DNA from: Desulfobacteraceae bacterium
GTDB taxonomy: Bacteria > Desulfobacterota > Desulfobacteria > Desulfobacterales > Desulfobacteraceae
Direction of reading: 5' to 3'
NCBI GenBank assembly: GCA_003354055.1
Contig: PIVQ01000008.1
Coordinates: 1-46,489 of the forward strand
Length of the DNA stretch: 46,489 nt
Positions within the stretch are counted from its first letter, which is position 1. Each line of letters begins with the position of its first letter. Positions 35,935-44,153 of the stretch are shown here, in pieces. The position numbers were made by a program, and so were the translations under genes. The notes beneath the pieces are model-generated. The model was not told where the DNA came from. It made no database searches and was given only the letters and a program-made list of their open reading frames with translations.

Positions 35935-37440
35935 TTATCCCAGCCTGGCATCCAATTTCAATTCCACATCCATACCTTCAAACTGAATATGAGGAAGAAT
36001 GGAGATGGCACAATCGTACCAGCCGATCATGCCCGGCCGTTCTTCTACATCAACGGAATAGGCCTTGAACGGATAGTATTTCAGGGTGGCATCATCCGGA
36101 TTCACAATTGTGGTCACATATTGTGACATCCAGTTGCTCAGAGAATCCTTGATATAGCTGGCATCGGCAGAGCTTCCGATGTTGTCCCGCATGATACATT
36201 TTATATAGTGGGCTATACGGGTAATGGACAGGGTATAGGACAGATTGGTCACCAACTGTGAATTTTCACTGTCTTTGGGATCTTTAAACTTCTTTGGTTT
36301 TTTTATGGACTGACAACTGAAAAAACAAGCATCGGAGGTGCCTTTTCGGTAAATCAGCGGCATAAATCCACTGTTTGCATATTCAAGTTCTCTGTAATCG
36401 GGGATCATCATTTCCACGGGAACCTTCATTTCCTCTTCACCGCGGATATTGAACATGTGCACGGGAAGCCCTGATACAAGACCGCCGCCCTTGGGTCCTC
36501 TCAGATACTGACACCAGCCTGAGGTTTCAAAGGATCTGACCATATTCTGGGCAAAAAGACTGGCTGCACTGCCCCAGAGATAATCTTCATCATCGTCACC
36601 GGCTACCTGTTCGGTAAAATTAATCTTCCGGCAGGGGTTGGTATCGGGATCATAGGGAAGACGGGAGACGTACTTTGGCAGGGTAAGGCCTATGTAAGCT
36701 GCTTCTTCGGAATCACGCAGTTTGTTCCAGGAACCGTACTTGGGATGGTTCATCAAGCCCTCAAGATCTTTGATGGCTTCCAGTTCGGCAGTGGTATCGC
36801 ACCCGAAGAACTGGGGAGATACGGATCCGATATAAGGCGCGTGACTGGCAGCCGCTACCTTACCCATGGTTCGCAGCCAGAATTCATCATCAGGCGTGTG
36901 TTTCATGTCATAAAGACCGATGAGCGACCCGACCGGCTTTCCGCCGTACTGGTCGTATTCCGCCACATAAACTTTTTTAAACAATGCGGAACCTGTGATG
37001 TCCACGGCGTTGTTTTCAAAATCCTCAAACAGCTCATCCTTGCCAACATCCAGAATATCAATCATGACGTCGGCCTTGAAATTGGTATTCAGAATCAGGT
37101 CGTTAAGGGAACGCCAATTGGATTCAAGTTCCTTGAACTCCTTGTTGTGAATGATCTGGTTGATCTGGTCGTTTACAATATCATCGATGTTGGCGATGAC
37201 TTCCAGAATACCGCCTTTGTCAAATTTACCGTCCACAGGTTCAACGTTGAGCAGCAAGGCCGCCATTCCCGAAATAAACCGGTCTTCTTCGCTGACATCC
37301 TTCTGGATCTCCTTAAGATCATTCTGCAGCATTGGAACCGGCTCACTGACTTCAGTATTCAATCTCATACTGGACAAAAAGCGCTTTAGATCCAGTGTTT
37401 TTTCTTCTGTTTGTTCGTCCACTTTTGTTTCTTCAGCCAT
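35935..37440 (-). CDS. tssC: T6SS contractile sheath large subunit TssC (VipB)
   Basis: 501 residues, normal for TssC. It has the family segments DILDVGKDELFEDFE, YDQYGGKPVGSLIGLYDM, GKVAAASHAPYIGS, LPKYVSRLPY and YLWGSAASLFAQNM. It pairs with TssB to form the sheath whose contraction drives the Hcp tube. Its N-terminal helix would be the ClpV recognition site after contraction. AAAGGAG is six bases before the ATG; tssB ends 25 bp upstream. Confidence 0.95.
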   Translation of the reverse strand: MAEETKVDEQTEEKTLDLKRFLSSMRLNTEVSEPVPMLQNDLKEIQKDVSEEDRFISGMAALLLNVEPVDGKFDKGGILEVIANIDDIVNDQINQIIHNKEFKELESNWRSLNDLILNTNFKADVMIDILDVGKDELFEDFENNAVDITGSALFKKVYVAEYDQYGGKPVGSLIGLYDMKHTPDDEFWLRTMGKVAAASHAPYIGSVSPQFFGCDTTAELEAIKDLEGLMNHPKYGSWNKLRDSEEAAYIGLTLPKYVSRLPYDPDTNPCRKINFTEQVAGDDDEDYLWGSAASLFAQNMVRSFETSGWCQYLRGPKGGGLVSGLPVHMFNIRGEEEMKVPVEMMIPDYRELEYANSGFMPLIYRKGTSDACFFSCQSIKKPKKFKDPKDSENSQLVTNLSYTLSITRIAHYIKCIMRDNIGSSADASYIKDSLSNWMSQYVTTIVNPDDATLKYYPFKAYSVDVEERPGMIGWYDCAISILPHIQFEGMDVELKLDARLG

Positions 37441-37465
37441 TGGATACTCCTTTCAAGAATGGGCT

Positions 37466-37990
37466 TTATTCGGAATCTTCTTTTGACGGAAGTTTGAAGC
37501 TATCAAATCCTTCCAGTTCGCCGATCATACTTTTCAATGCCTCTTCATTGCCCATGAGCTCGGACAGAAGTTTACGATAACTTTTTCTGTTATCCACATT
37601 GGACATGACTTCCTGGAGCAGTTCCTTGAGCATCAAAAGGCCTTTGATTTTGGGGACATTTTCAGCCACCTCGTCAGGTGAAAAGGATCTCATGCTGTCA
37701 AAGGGAAGATTTACCTGCATCTCTTCTTCTTTATCCGGGTCAATTTTATTGTCCACGGCAAAGTTGAGATTCAATCCCATATCCTTCATAATGGCATCGG
37801 TATTGGTGCCGTCCATGTTACGCGTTGCCCGTTCATCAAGATCCATTTTCCGGTCCTTGGAATTTCCTTTGGAAAAGTCTCCCATCACCATAAACCTCAT
37901 GGGCAGGGATAGATCTTCAGGCTGACCGTTGACTTCGGTCTTGTAACGCAGCGTAAGCCTTGATTTGGGTATTTCATCCTGGATTGCCAT
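37466..37990 (-). CDS. tssB: T6SS contractile sheath small subunit TssB (VipA)
   Basis: 174 residues. It carries PKSRLTLRYKTEVNGQ and LPMRFMVMGDFS near the N-terminus and VNLPFDSMRSFSPDEVAENVPKI in the middle, as TssB proteins do. The C-terminal helix is acidic. AAAGGAGG precedes the ATG at 37990 at good spacing, one of the best ribosome sites in the window. It is the first classical T6SS gene downstream of the sigma54-type promoter, behind the ligase-like gene. Confidence 0.93.
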   Translation of the reverse strand: MAIQDEIPKSRLTLRYKTEVNGQPEDLSLPMRFMVMGDFSKGNSKDRKMDLDERATRNMDGTNTDAIMKDMGLNLNFAVDNKIDPDKEEEMQVNLPFDSMRSFSPDEVAENVPKIKGLLMLKELLQEVMSNVDNRKSYRKLLSELMGNEEALKSMIGELEGFDSFKLPSKEDSE

Positions 37991-38027
37991 ACATCCTCCT
38001 TTGGTTATATTTAGATCATGTTCATAT

Positions 38028-39755
38028 TTAAGTTGTGGTTATCTTTAATTTGTTTTGCAATAAAATCATCTCTTTTAATCGGGATATAGCTGCAAACAGT
38101 TTGTGTGCCGCCTTTTTATTCAGGCGATTGCAGATGTATTCCCTTTGGCACCACTCATTATCCATTGAGCCGTCAGGTGTAAGGCGGGGCAGAATAGGCA
38201 TAAAAGCCACATGATCCGGGCAGTATTCCTTACCCAGGTGGTGTGTAATTTTATCCATTATCTTTTTTGACACATCTGCCTGATCCGTGCCTGTTCTTGA
38301 TCCGACAAATATCACCAGGTCATAGGAACGTTTGTTTGAGCCAAGCCTTTGGACCGGAACAATCAAAAACGGCCTGCTGAATTTGGTATCTTTTAAAAAG
38401 GATTCAACCAACTTACTGGAATAAAATCTTTCATTCTTTTCGTTAAGATAAGAACTGGGAGTCAGCCATTCAACCCCGTTTTTAACAAATAAATACGGGG
38501 TTGTTTTTGCAAGCCCGTTTGAAACAAAGGACAACAGCCCGAATTCATTCGACGGCAACATACCGCCTTCAGGCAGGGGAACCAATTGCCACTCCATTCC
38601 GGCTGAGGGCATCAGATTGTCCACGGCAAGACCTTTCCGCCGCCTTGAAAAAGCCAGAATTCCGCCGGCCTGGGTATGCCATTTCAAAACCCCTGTGAAC
38701 CGCTCCTCCAATCCTTTTTTTGTGATGAACGTCTGCCATTCATTAAAATCACTCCCGGAAGAAGGAGATCGGAACCAGTATTTGCATCCGGAGAGCACCT
38801 CCGGGGGCTGGGTCAAAAGAAAGGTCCTTAACTCTTCATTCACGCCAAGGATGCTTGGGGGATTATCCAAAAGCATCTTCGGCATCCGCCGGTACAATTC
38901 AGGCTTAAGGTCCAAAAAAGCCGCACCGGTCAGCAGGACAGACAAGAGCACAAAAGGCTGGGTCAGAGCGCAGGACCATCCGGGCACAGCCAGGGTTTCT
39001 TTTGGTCCCAGGTTCAATGCAATCAAACCGTCCCGGAGGGCATTCAGATAAAGATCATCGCAGGATACGTCCACAGGATCGAACAAGGTTTCCAATGAGA
39101 AGTCGAAAAGCCGGGCAGCAACCTGGCCGGTTTTATAAACCTGTGGCCGTTCCCCCCTGCCACGGCTTTTTCCGGTGTAAGGCAGTGATTCAATAAGTTT
39201 TTCTTTATCATCAGCCAATAAAGCTGAATACGCAGGGCTGGTGGAGATATAATCCGGTACCAGGGCAGCAACCTGTTTTTTCATGAGATAGGGCCGGGCA
39301 GGAGAGGCAAACGATACAATCAGCCCCAATTTCAATGCCGCAAGCAGTCCCACTGTAAACTCAAGCCCCAGAGGATAAATCAGGCACATGAGATTTCCGG
39401 CAAGCACACCCTTTTTTCCCCAGTCATCAGCCTTGTGATCCACCAACGGTTTCAGGTCTTCATAGGTTATCACATGCCGCCGGCCGTTAACATCATAGTA
39501 AATATAGGCGCAACTCCCGTCATTGTCTTGTTTTTCAAAAATATCATAATAAAAATCATAATGGCTGAAGGCCAGGCTCTTTGTCGTAACACCGCAGGTA
39601 TTCTGATAGTCTGCCATAAATGCTGAAAAAAACGCCTTTGGATCGGCATAGCTTTGGTTGAGCCACACCAACTCCTCTGGTGTTTGAAAACCGTCTGCCT
39701 GCAAACCGTCCAGATTAAGGCTGTCAAGCATATGATTTATTCGAAAAAGCGTCAT
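38028..39755 (-). CDS. Degenerate ANL-superfamily (acyl-adenylate-ligase-like) protein in the T6SS operon
   Basis: 575 residues. The N-terminal ~170 residues read like an AMP-forming acyl-CoA synthetase (ITYEDLKPLVDHKADDWGKKG, YPLGLEFTVGLLAALKLGLIVSFASPA, then VPDYISTSPAY). The P-loop (STG-TKG type) that should follow is missing, and no YGxTE-type motif is seen. At the C-terminus LPRLTPDGSMDNEWC aligns with the A10 motif LPR-T-SGKIDR, with the catalytic lysine replaced by serine. It therefore probably cannot form acyl-adenylates and may act as a structural or binding partner. It is the first gene after the sigma54-type promoter and ends 37 bp before tssB. Start: ATG 39755 or 39731. Confidence 0.75.
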   Translation of the reverse strand: MTLFRINHMLDSLNLDGLQADGFQTPEELVWLNQSYADPKAFFSAFMADYQNTCGVTTKSLAFSHYDFYYDIFEKQDNDGSCAYIYYDVNGRRHVITYEDLKPLVDHKADDWGKKGVLAGNLMCLIYPLGLEFTVGLLAALKLGLIVSFASPARPYLMKKQVAALVPDYISTSPAYSALLADDKEKLIESLPYTGKSRGRGERPQVYKTGQVAARLFDFSLETLFDPVDVSCDDLYLNALRDGLIALNLGPKETLAVPGWSCALTQPFVLLSVLLTGAAFLDLKPELYRRMPKMLLDNPPSILGVNEELRTFLLTQPPEVLSGCKYWFRSPSSGSDFNEWQTFITKKGLEERFTGVLKWHTQAGGILAFSRRRKGLAVDNLMPSAGMEWQLVPLPEGGMLPSNEFGLLSFVSNGLAKTTPYLFVKNGVEWLTPSSYLNEKNERFYSSKLVESFLKDTKFSRPFLIVPVQRLGSNKRSYDLVIFVGSRTGTDQADVSKKIMDKITHHLGKEYCPDHVAFMPILPRLTPDGSMDNEWCQREYICNRLNKKAAHKLFAAISRLKEMILLQNKLKITTT

Positions 39756-39817
39756 TCTAAATAAGATGTCTCCGTTGCGGTTTATTCGTTATCTATTTTC
39801 TACATAAATTAGGAATG

Positions 39818-39833
39818 AGCAAGTACTGTGCCA
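39818..39833 (-). promoter_or_regulatory. Sigma54 (RpoN) -24/-12 promoter of the ligase-like-tssBC-hcp operon
   Basis: On the minus strand TGGCACAGTACTTGCT matches the sigma54 consensus TGGCAC-N5-TTGCW at every fixed position. It lies 63 bp before the ATG of the ligase-like gene. RNA polymerase with sigma54 needs a bacterial enhancer-binding protein; none is encoded in the window. Transcription would start near 39807. Confidence 0.8.
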
Positions 39834-39953
39834 TCCTCTCCAAAACCGTAAATTCGTGTTTTTATCGTTACCAGGGCACCGTTATTGCCAACAAACTTGT
39901 CGAAATAAACGTTTTGTAACTGAGCCTGCCAAGTAATTTGCCCGGTAAAAGAT

Positions 39954-40037
39954 CAGTCAAGCTCGTTGCTCGATAAAAAAACAATCAAGCTTGTTGCTCG
40001 ATAAAAAAACAATCAAGCTTGTTGCTCGATAAAAAAT
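39954..40037. repeat. Three tandem 28-bp units with dyads: enhancer-site or terminator candidates
   Basis: Units at 39954-39981, 39982-40009 and 40010-40037 read CA(G/A)TCAAGCT(C/T)GTTGCTCGAT plus an A-tract. Each holds the dyad TCAAGC-N5-GCTCGA (one G:U-type mismatch). On the minus strand each makes a 7-bp hairpin with loop AACAA; T7 follows the first two. The last unit abuts the tssJ stop, and a partial fourth copy lies inside its 3' end. The array is about 130-230 bp upstream of the sigma54 start. Confidence 0.8.
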
Positions 40038-40504
40038 CAATCGAGCTTGATCTCATTATTTTCCAAAATAATGACATATTTTTTCTGCAATGGTTTTTGC
40101 AAAAGAAGCTTCCATTGGGCATCGGGTTTTGTAAACATACAATAAACCCCAAGATCCTTGTCATCAGGCTTTGCTATGACAAATTTCTTGGTATCACCCG
40201 GGATAAGAAATTCAGTGGAGACAATGCTCTCGTCAGTGGGATAGGCATGAAAGAGGGCTGCAATGGTGTCATAATCGTCAGTCACAAATTCAGATCCGCT
40301 GATCGTTCGGACCAGGAGATAAACAGGCTGACCTTCGTTGACAATTTTTTTGGATTTCACTTTAAAGCTCACTGTGGGAGCCTTTGAGGAACATCCTGTT
40401 GAAACAAGCATCAATATGATACTCAAGATCAATACACACAGATAGAGTCCGGAACGAATTCCGCTTTTTTGCATGGGGTTAATAATTGGCTTCGGGAATT
40501 TCAT
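40037..40504 (-). CDS. tssJ: T6SS outer-membrane lipoprotein TssJ
   Basis: 155 residues. A signal peptide with lipobox VSTGC (Cys38) is followed by a beta-rich domain (SFKVKSKKIVNEGQPVYLLVR, EFLIPGDTKKFVIAKPDDKDLGVYC), the SciN/VasD pattern. TssJ anchors the TssLM complex to the outer membrane. ATG 40504 overlaps the tssM stop (ATGA), so they are coupled; ATG at residue 11 is an alternative start. Its 3' end contains part of the 28-bp repeat unit. Confidence 0.85.
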   Translation of the reverse strand: MKFPKPIINPMQKSGIRSGLYLCVLILSIILMLVSTGCSSKAPTVSFKVKSKKIVNEGQPVYLLVRTISGSEFVTDDYDTIAALFHAYPTDESIVSTEFLIPGDTKKFVIAKPDDKDLGVYCMFTKPDAQWKLLLQKPLQKKYVIILENNEIKLD

Positions 40505-43500
40505 TGATCAATCCTGTTTTCTTTAAATACCAAAAATGGGTTTTGCTTGATAAAAAACGTGACAGATCTTTTCCAATTGATATTTTCCGGGGAGTCGACC
40601 GCCCAAGTCCATGCATTTTCTTTAGCATTGAACTGGGCCTTTTGCAAGAGCCGGTAAAAACTCCAATAGGAATTGGGAATGGTATCATTCCGGTAAACCT
40701 TAAATTCGTTGTTCTTCCCTTTGGAAAATTCTACCCCGATGGAAGATTGGCTTTCCTTCCACCAATTGATTTTAAATGTCTCCCAGGACGGTCTCTGGTT
40801 AAATCCGTAAACTGCAGATGTATCAGACTGAAGGTAAGTCAGAATTACAAATTGGATCCTGTTTTCAATCTTAGGCAAAATATCGGCCTGAACGTCAATC
40901 AACAGAGGTTTAGGCTCATTCTTCTCATCCACCAGCAAATTGGACAAGTGGTTCAACCGATTCACCGTATCCAATAATCCGTCAGGCAACGTAACACTAC
41001 CCATTTCAAATTCCCGTTTTTCCCATTGGCCGTTCACCTGCTTGCACAGGGGGGCAATAAACATCTTGAACTGGGTCCAGAAGTCACTGTCGGCCTTCAT
41101 TAGCTTAAGAATTTTCTGGGGATCAGCATCCCTGGATGCGCTTGTATTAAAAGGGAACCTTTCCAGATCTTTGCCAAGATACTTGGCCCTGATCTTTTCC
41201 CAAATTGTGGTCACCTGGTTGTCCAGTTCAGTCAAACCGAACCTATACACCTGATACACCGGCTCCAGAAAGGGATAGCCCATGCTTTCAGGAACACCCT
41301 CACTTTTAGACCACTTTTGAATCAGTTTCATATAAGAATCAGCATCATTTCTAAAAATAGACAGGGTGATCCTGGCTGCCGGGGACAGCACCCGGTTCAG
41401 ATCCGCTGTTTCAGATCCCGGTTCAGCCGGCATGGTGGAACCGTCGGTTTCAAGATCAGCGAGCATCATGCGCAGAATAGATTTGTACTTTTCCAGTTCA
41501 GGAAAAAAGTCTTTTTCATTCTGCATGATGATTTTCATAAATCCCAAAGACCCCAGATGCATCATGATCGGTTTAAAGTAATCGTTTTTACCGTAGTCAA
41601 GATCCAGGTTGGTTTTCAGGGTCAGCATGAACTCCTGAAACTGGGACATGGGTAAAAGGATTTGGTTGATGATGAATCTCAACTCACCCATGGAATCAGC
41701 CTTTATGCTGAACTTACTATAGTAATTGGTGTACTCCGTGGCATATTTCTGGGCATAGGCTTCAGCCTCCCGGTAAATAAAACTTGAGAGCCTTTGTTTT
41801 TCATCCTCGGACACTGGCAGCTTGTCCAGCAGGGCGGGAAATCTGTCCAGGGGGGGCTTTACCTCATCATCATAGTTTTTCTTTGTATACCGACCGTCAA
41901 TAACCTTCTTTGCGGTGAAGAAAAACTTGTTCTCCGTAGACAGAGCTGCATTCAAATTCTGGTAATTCCGACCCGGAGTAAAAAAGGAAAGACCGCCCGG
42001 ATAGGAATAGGTAGTGATATACTCCCGAATGAAACTGACCACACCGCTCAGCCTTAGTATCTTATGAAACTTGCCCAGGTCCATCCAATGGGTAGAACCG
42101 TCAATTTCAATGGGGAATCTATCATAATCCATCTCCTTAAAGCCCAGCATGGCATCAATATTGTCGAAAAACTGGGTAAGGCTTAGTTCCTGTGGATCCG
42201 GATACTCATAGTCAAACTTCTGGAACTGGTAAAGAAAATCAGCCAGACGCCGGTCTTCATTCTTTTGATCGACGGTTTCTCCGTATACTTCAAGGTTGAG
42301 GACAGTCTCTTTGTTCAAAAGAGGGATAAGCACATCCTGAATCCCGGCCTTGGGAGCTGACCTGATCCGGTTAAAAATAAGGCCGGCCTCCTGATGAAGG
42401 GAGTCAAACAAACCCTGAGTTAAAAAACCGTTTACCTCAACATCTTTAATGCTGTTGAGAAACACCTTAAGCTCCCTGTACCCCTTTTTAGAAGATTTCT
42501 TTTCATAGGCCAGGTCTGCCATGGAGACTTGTTTACTCCAGCTCTTATTGCTCAAAAGAATATAGTTGGTCATGAATTTTATTGAAAATCCAGTCCCCTG
42601 TTTCCAATGGTCCAGGTTTTCAAGAATAAGATTCCCAAGCCGGTTGTTTTTCGAGGCATATATCAGGGACAGCATCATCCTGACCTCTTCATAAGTCCCC
42701 CCTCCCTTTCTCAGCTTATCCAACTCAGCTGTCAGCACCTCATTTCGGGTATATGAAAGAACCGTGGCCCGGATTTGCCTTGCCGCCTCCGGATGAAAAT
42801 CCAACAGGAATGTGAGCAGGCTGTTGTTTTCAATGGCGTTGGTCTGGTCCATCAAATCTTCCAGGTACCCTTCTTTCTCATTGGAAATGGAGATCTTCTG
42901 CTGGAGGTCTGCCACTTCTTCCTTTAAGTCCGCAATATACCGGGCTTTATAACTGTGTGAAAATCCCAGATAAAAACACCCCAGGGTCAACAAAGCCAGG
43001 GCAGCAACCTGGTGCTTGAAATAGGGATGCTTCTGCCAAAACCGTTTTTCCTTTTCCCGTCTGTAAAATGGGTTGGACAAAACCGTGTCATTTGCCTTGG
43101 CCGAGGTAAGGAAAATCTTTTCAACCCTTGGGGAGGTAGCGAGGGGATCGGGTTTGATCAAAATTTTAGCAAATTTTTCAATACCTTCCAAAAGTGCGGG
43201 CTGACGATTCAGGAAGGCCAGCAGCTTCAGATAACCGCCCGAGGGTTCTGACACCAGAAAATGATTAAGATGTTTGTCAAACCGTTCTGCAGATGCCTGG
43301 GATAAATCACCGTCAGGATCAAAAGCAAGGTGGGTGGTCATGCCCTGTTTAGCTGAAAAATCGGCATACTCCAGAAATCCTACGACCTTGTCCATGAAGG
43401 TAACGGCCACATGTACCGGCACAGGCTTTTTCATAATCCCGGACAGAATATTCAACTTCCCACGAATCACCTGGGCCTGGGAAATTAATCCCTCTTTATT

Positions 43501-44091
43501 GTCATTGAGAAGATCCTCAGCCTGAACCGTAACTACCGCAGTGATGTCTTCCCGCTTTAAAAAAGGTTTCCAAAGCTTGACCAGGGCATTTCTGGCCTCA
43601 ACCGTGGTATTTTCAAGAATGGCGGCAGACAACTCTTGAATGATAACCTTGGATCCCTGGTAGATCTGGAGGTCCTGACTTTCTCTGTGACTTGGATAAA
43701 ACTGATCAGACTGATTCTGCCAGTCTGAATAGGTATCGATTGCGGTACTTTTACCGGAACCGGATTCTCCCAGCACCACAAAGGGATGGTAGAGAAGAAT
43801 GGCCCGTCTGAACTCTCCCGGTATCTTTCTGATATAGGTTTTCCAGATGGACAGCAATGCGCCGGGAGCCATGGCCGGTTCCTCTTCCGGAAGTTCCGGC
43901 GCAGGTTCTTCCGGATTTGCAGCTTTTCTTCTCTTTCTGATTTTATAGATCAGCACCCCGATCAGAACGACAATCAGAATAATGGCAAGGATCTGAAAAT
44001 AGGGAGAAAAGAAAATTGCTTTAACCACAGAAGACCCAAAGATCCTTTTTATAAAACCCCAAATCAATATGAAAGGTGCTAGTAAGTTCAT
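40501..44091 (-). CDS. tssM: T6SS inner-membrane protein TssM (IcmF family)
   Basis: 1196 residues. Two N-terminal membrane stretches (about 3-16 and 28-50) precede a cytoplasmic nucleotide-binding-like domain with an intact Walker A, GESGSGKST (about residue 107). A further membrane segment (about 358-378; VAALALLTLGCFYLGFS) is followed by about 800 residues in the periplasm that contact TssJ. Many IcmF proteins have a degenerate Walker A, so ATP binding here is plausible. The ATG at 44091 has no strong ribosome site; clpV ends 62 bp upstream. Confidence 0.93.
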   Translation of the reverse strand: MNLLAPFILIWGFIKRIFGSSVVKAIFFSPYFQILAIILIVVLIGVLIYKIRKRRKAANPEEPAPELPEEEPAMAPGALLSIWKTYIRKIPGEFRRAILLYHPFVVLGESGSGKSTAIDTYSDWQNQSDQFYPSHRESQDLQIYQGSKVIIQELSAAILENTTVEARNALVKLWKPFLKREDITAVVTVQAEDLLNDNKEGLISQAQVIRGKLNILSGIMKKPVPVHVAVTFMDKVVGFLEYADFSAKQGMTTHLAFDPDGDLSQASAERFDKHLNHFLVSEPSGGYLKLLAFLNRQPALLEGIEKFAKILIKPDPLATSPRVEKIFLTSAKANDTVLSNPFYRREKEKRFWQKHPYFKHQVAALALLTLGCFYLGFSHSYKARYIADLKEEVADLQQKISISNEKEGYLEDLMDQTNAIENNSLLTFLLDFHPEAARQIRATVLSYTRNEVLTAELDKLRKGGGTYEEVRMMLSLIYASKNNRLGNLILENLDHWKQGTGFSIKFMTNYILLSNKSWSKQVSMADLAYEKKSSKKGYRELKVFLNSIKDVEVNGFLTQGLFDSLHQEAGLIFNRIRSAPKAGIQDVLIPLLNKETVLNLEVYGETVDQKNEDRRLADFLYQFQKFDYEYPDPQELSLTQFFDNIDAMLGFKEMDYDRFPIEIDGSTHWMDLGKFHKILRLSGVVSFIREYITTYSYPGGLSFFTPGRNYQNLNAALSTENKFFFTAKKVIDGRYTKKNYDDEVKPPLDRFPALLDKLPVSEDEKQRLSSFIYREAEAYAQKYATEYTNYYSKFSIKADSMGELRFIINQILLPMSQFQEFMLTLKTNLDLDYGKNDYFKPIMMHLGSLGFMKIIMQNEKDFFPELEKYKSILRMMLADLETDGSTMPAEPGSETADLNRVLSPAARITLSIFRNDADSYMKLIQKWSKSEGVPESMGYPFLEPVYQVYRFGLTELDNQVTTIWEKIRAKYLGKDLERFPFNTSASRDADPQKILKLMKADSDFWTQFKMFIAPLCKQVNGQWEKREFEMGSVTLPDGLLDTVNRLNHLSNLLVDEKNEPKPLLIDVQADILPKIENRIQFVILTYLQSDTSAVYGFNQRPSWETFKINWWKESQSSIGVEFSKGKNNEFKVYRNDTIPNSYWSFYRLLQKAQFNAKENAWTWAVDSPENINWKRSVTFFIKQNPFLVFKENRIDQ

Positions 44092-44153
44092 AAATTAGAT
44101 AATTTCAGCCGTCCCGGCGCATTTAGGTTATTAAAAAATCCGATCTCTTAACG

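Noticed and set aside
39954..40037. Possible CRISPR array
   Set aside because: The 28-bp units are directly adjacent without unique spacers, only three copies exist, and no cas gene is near.
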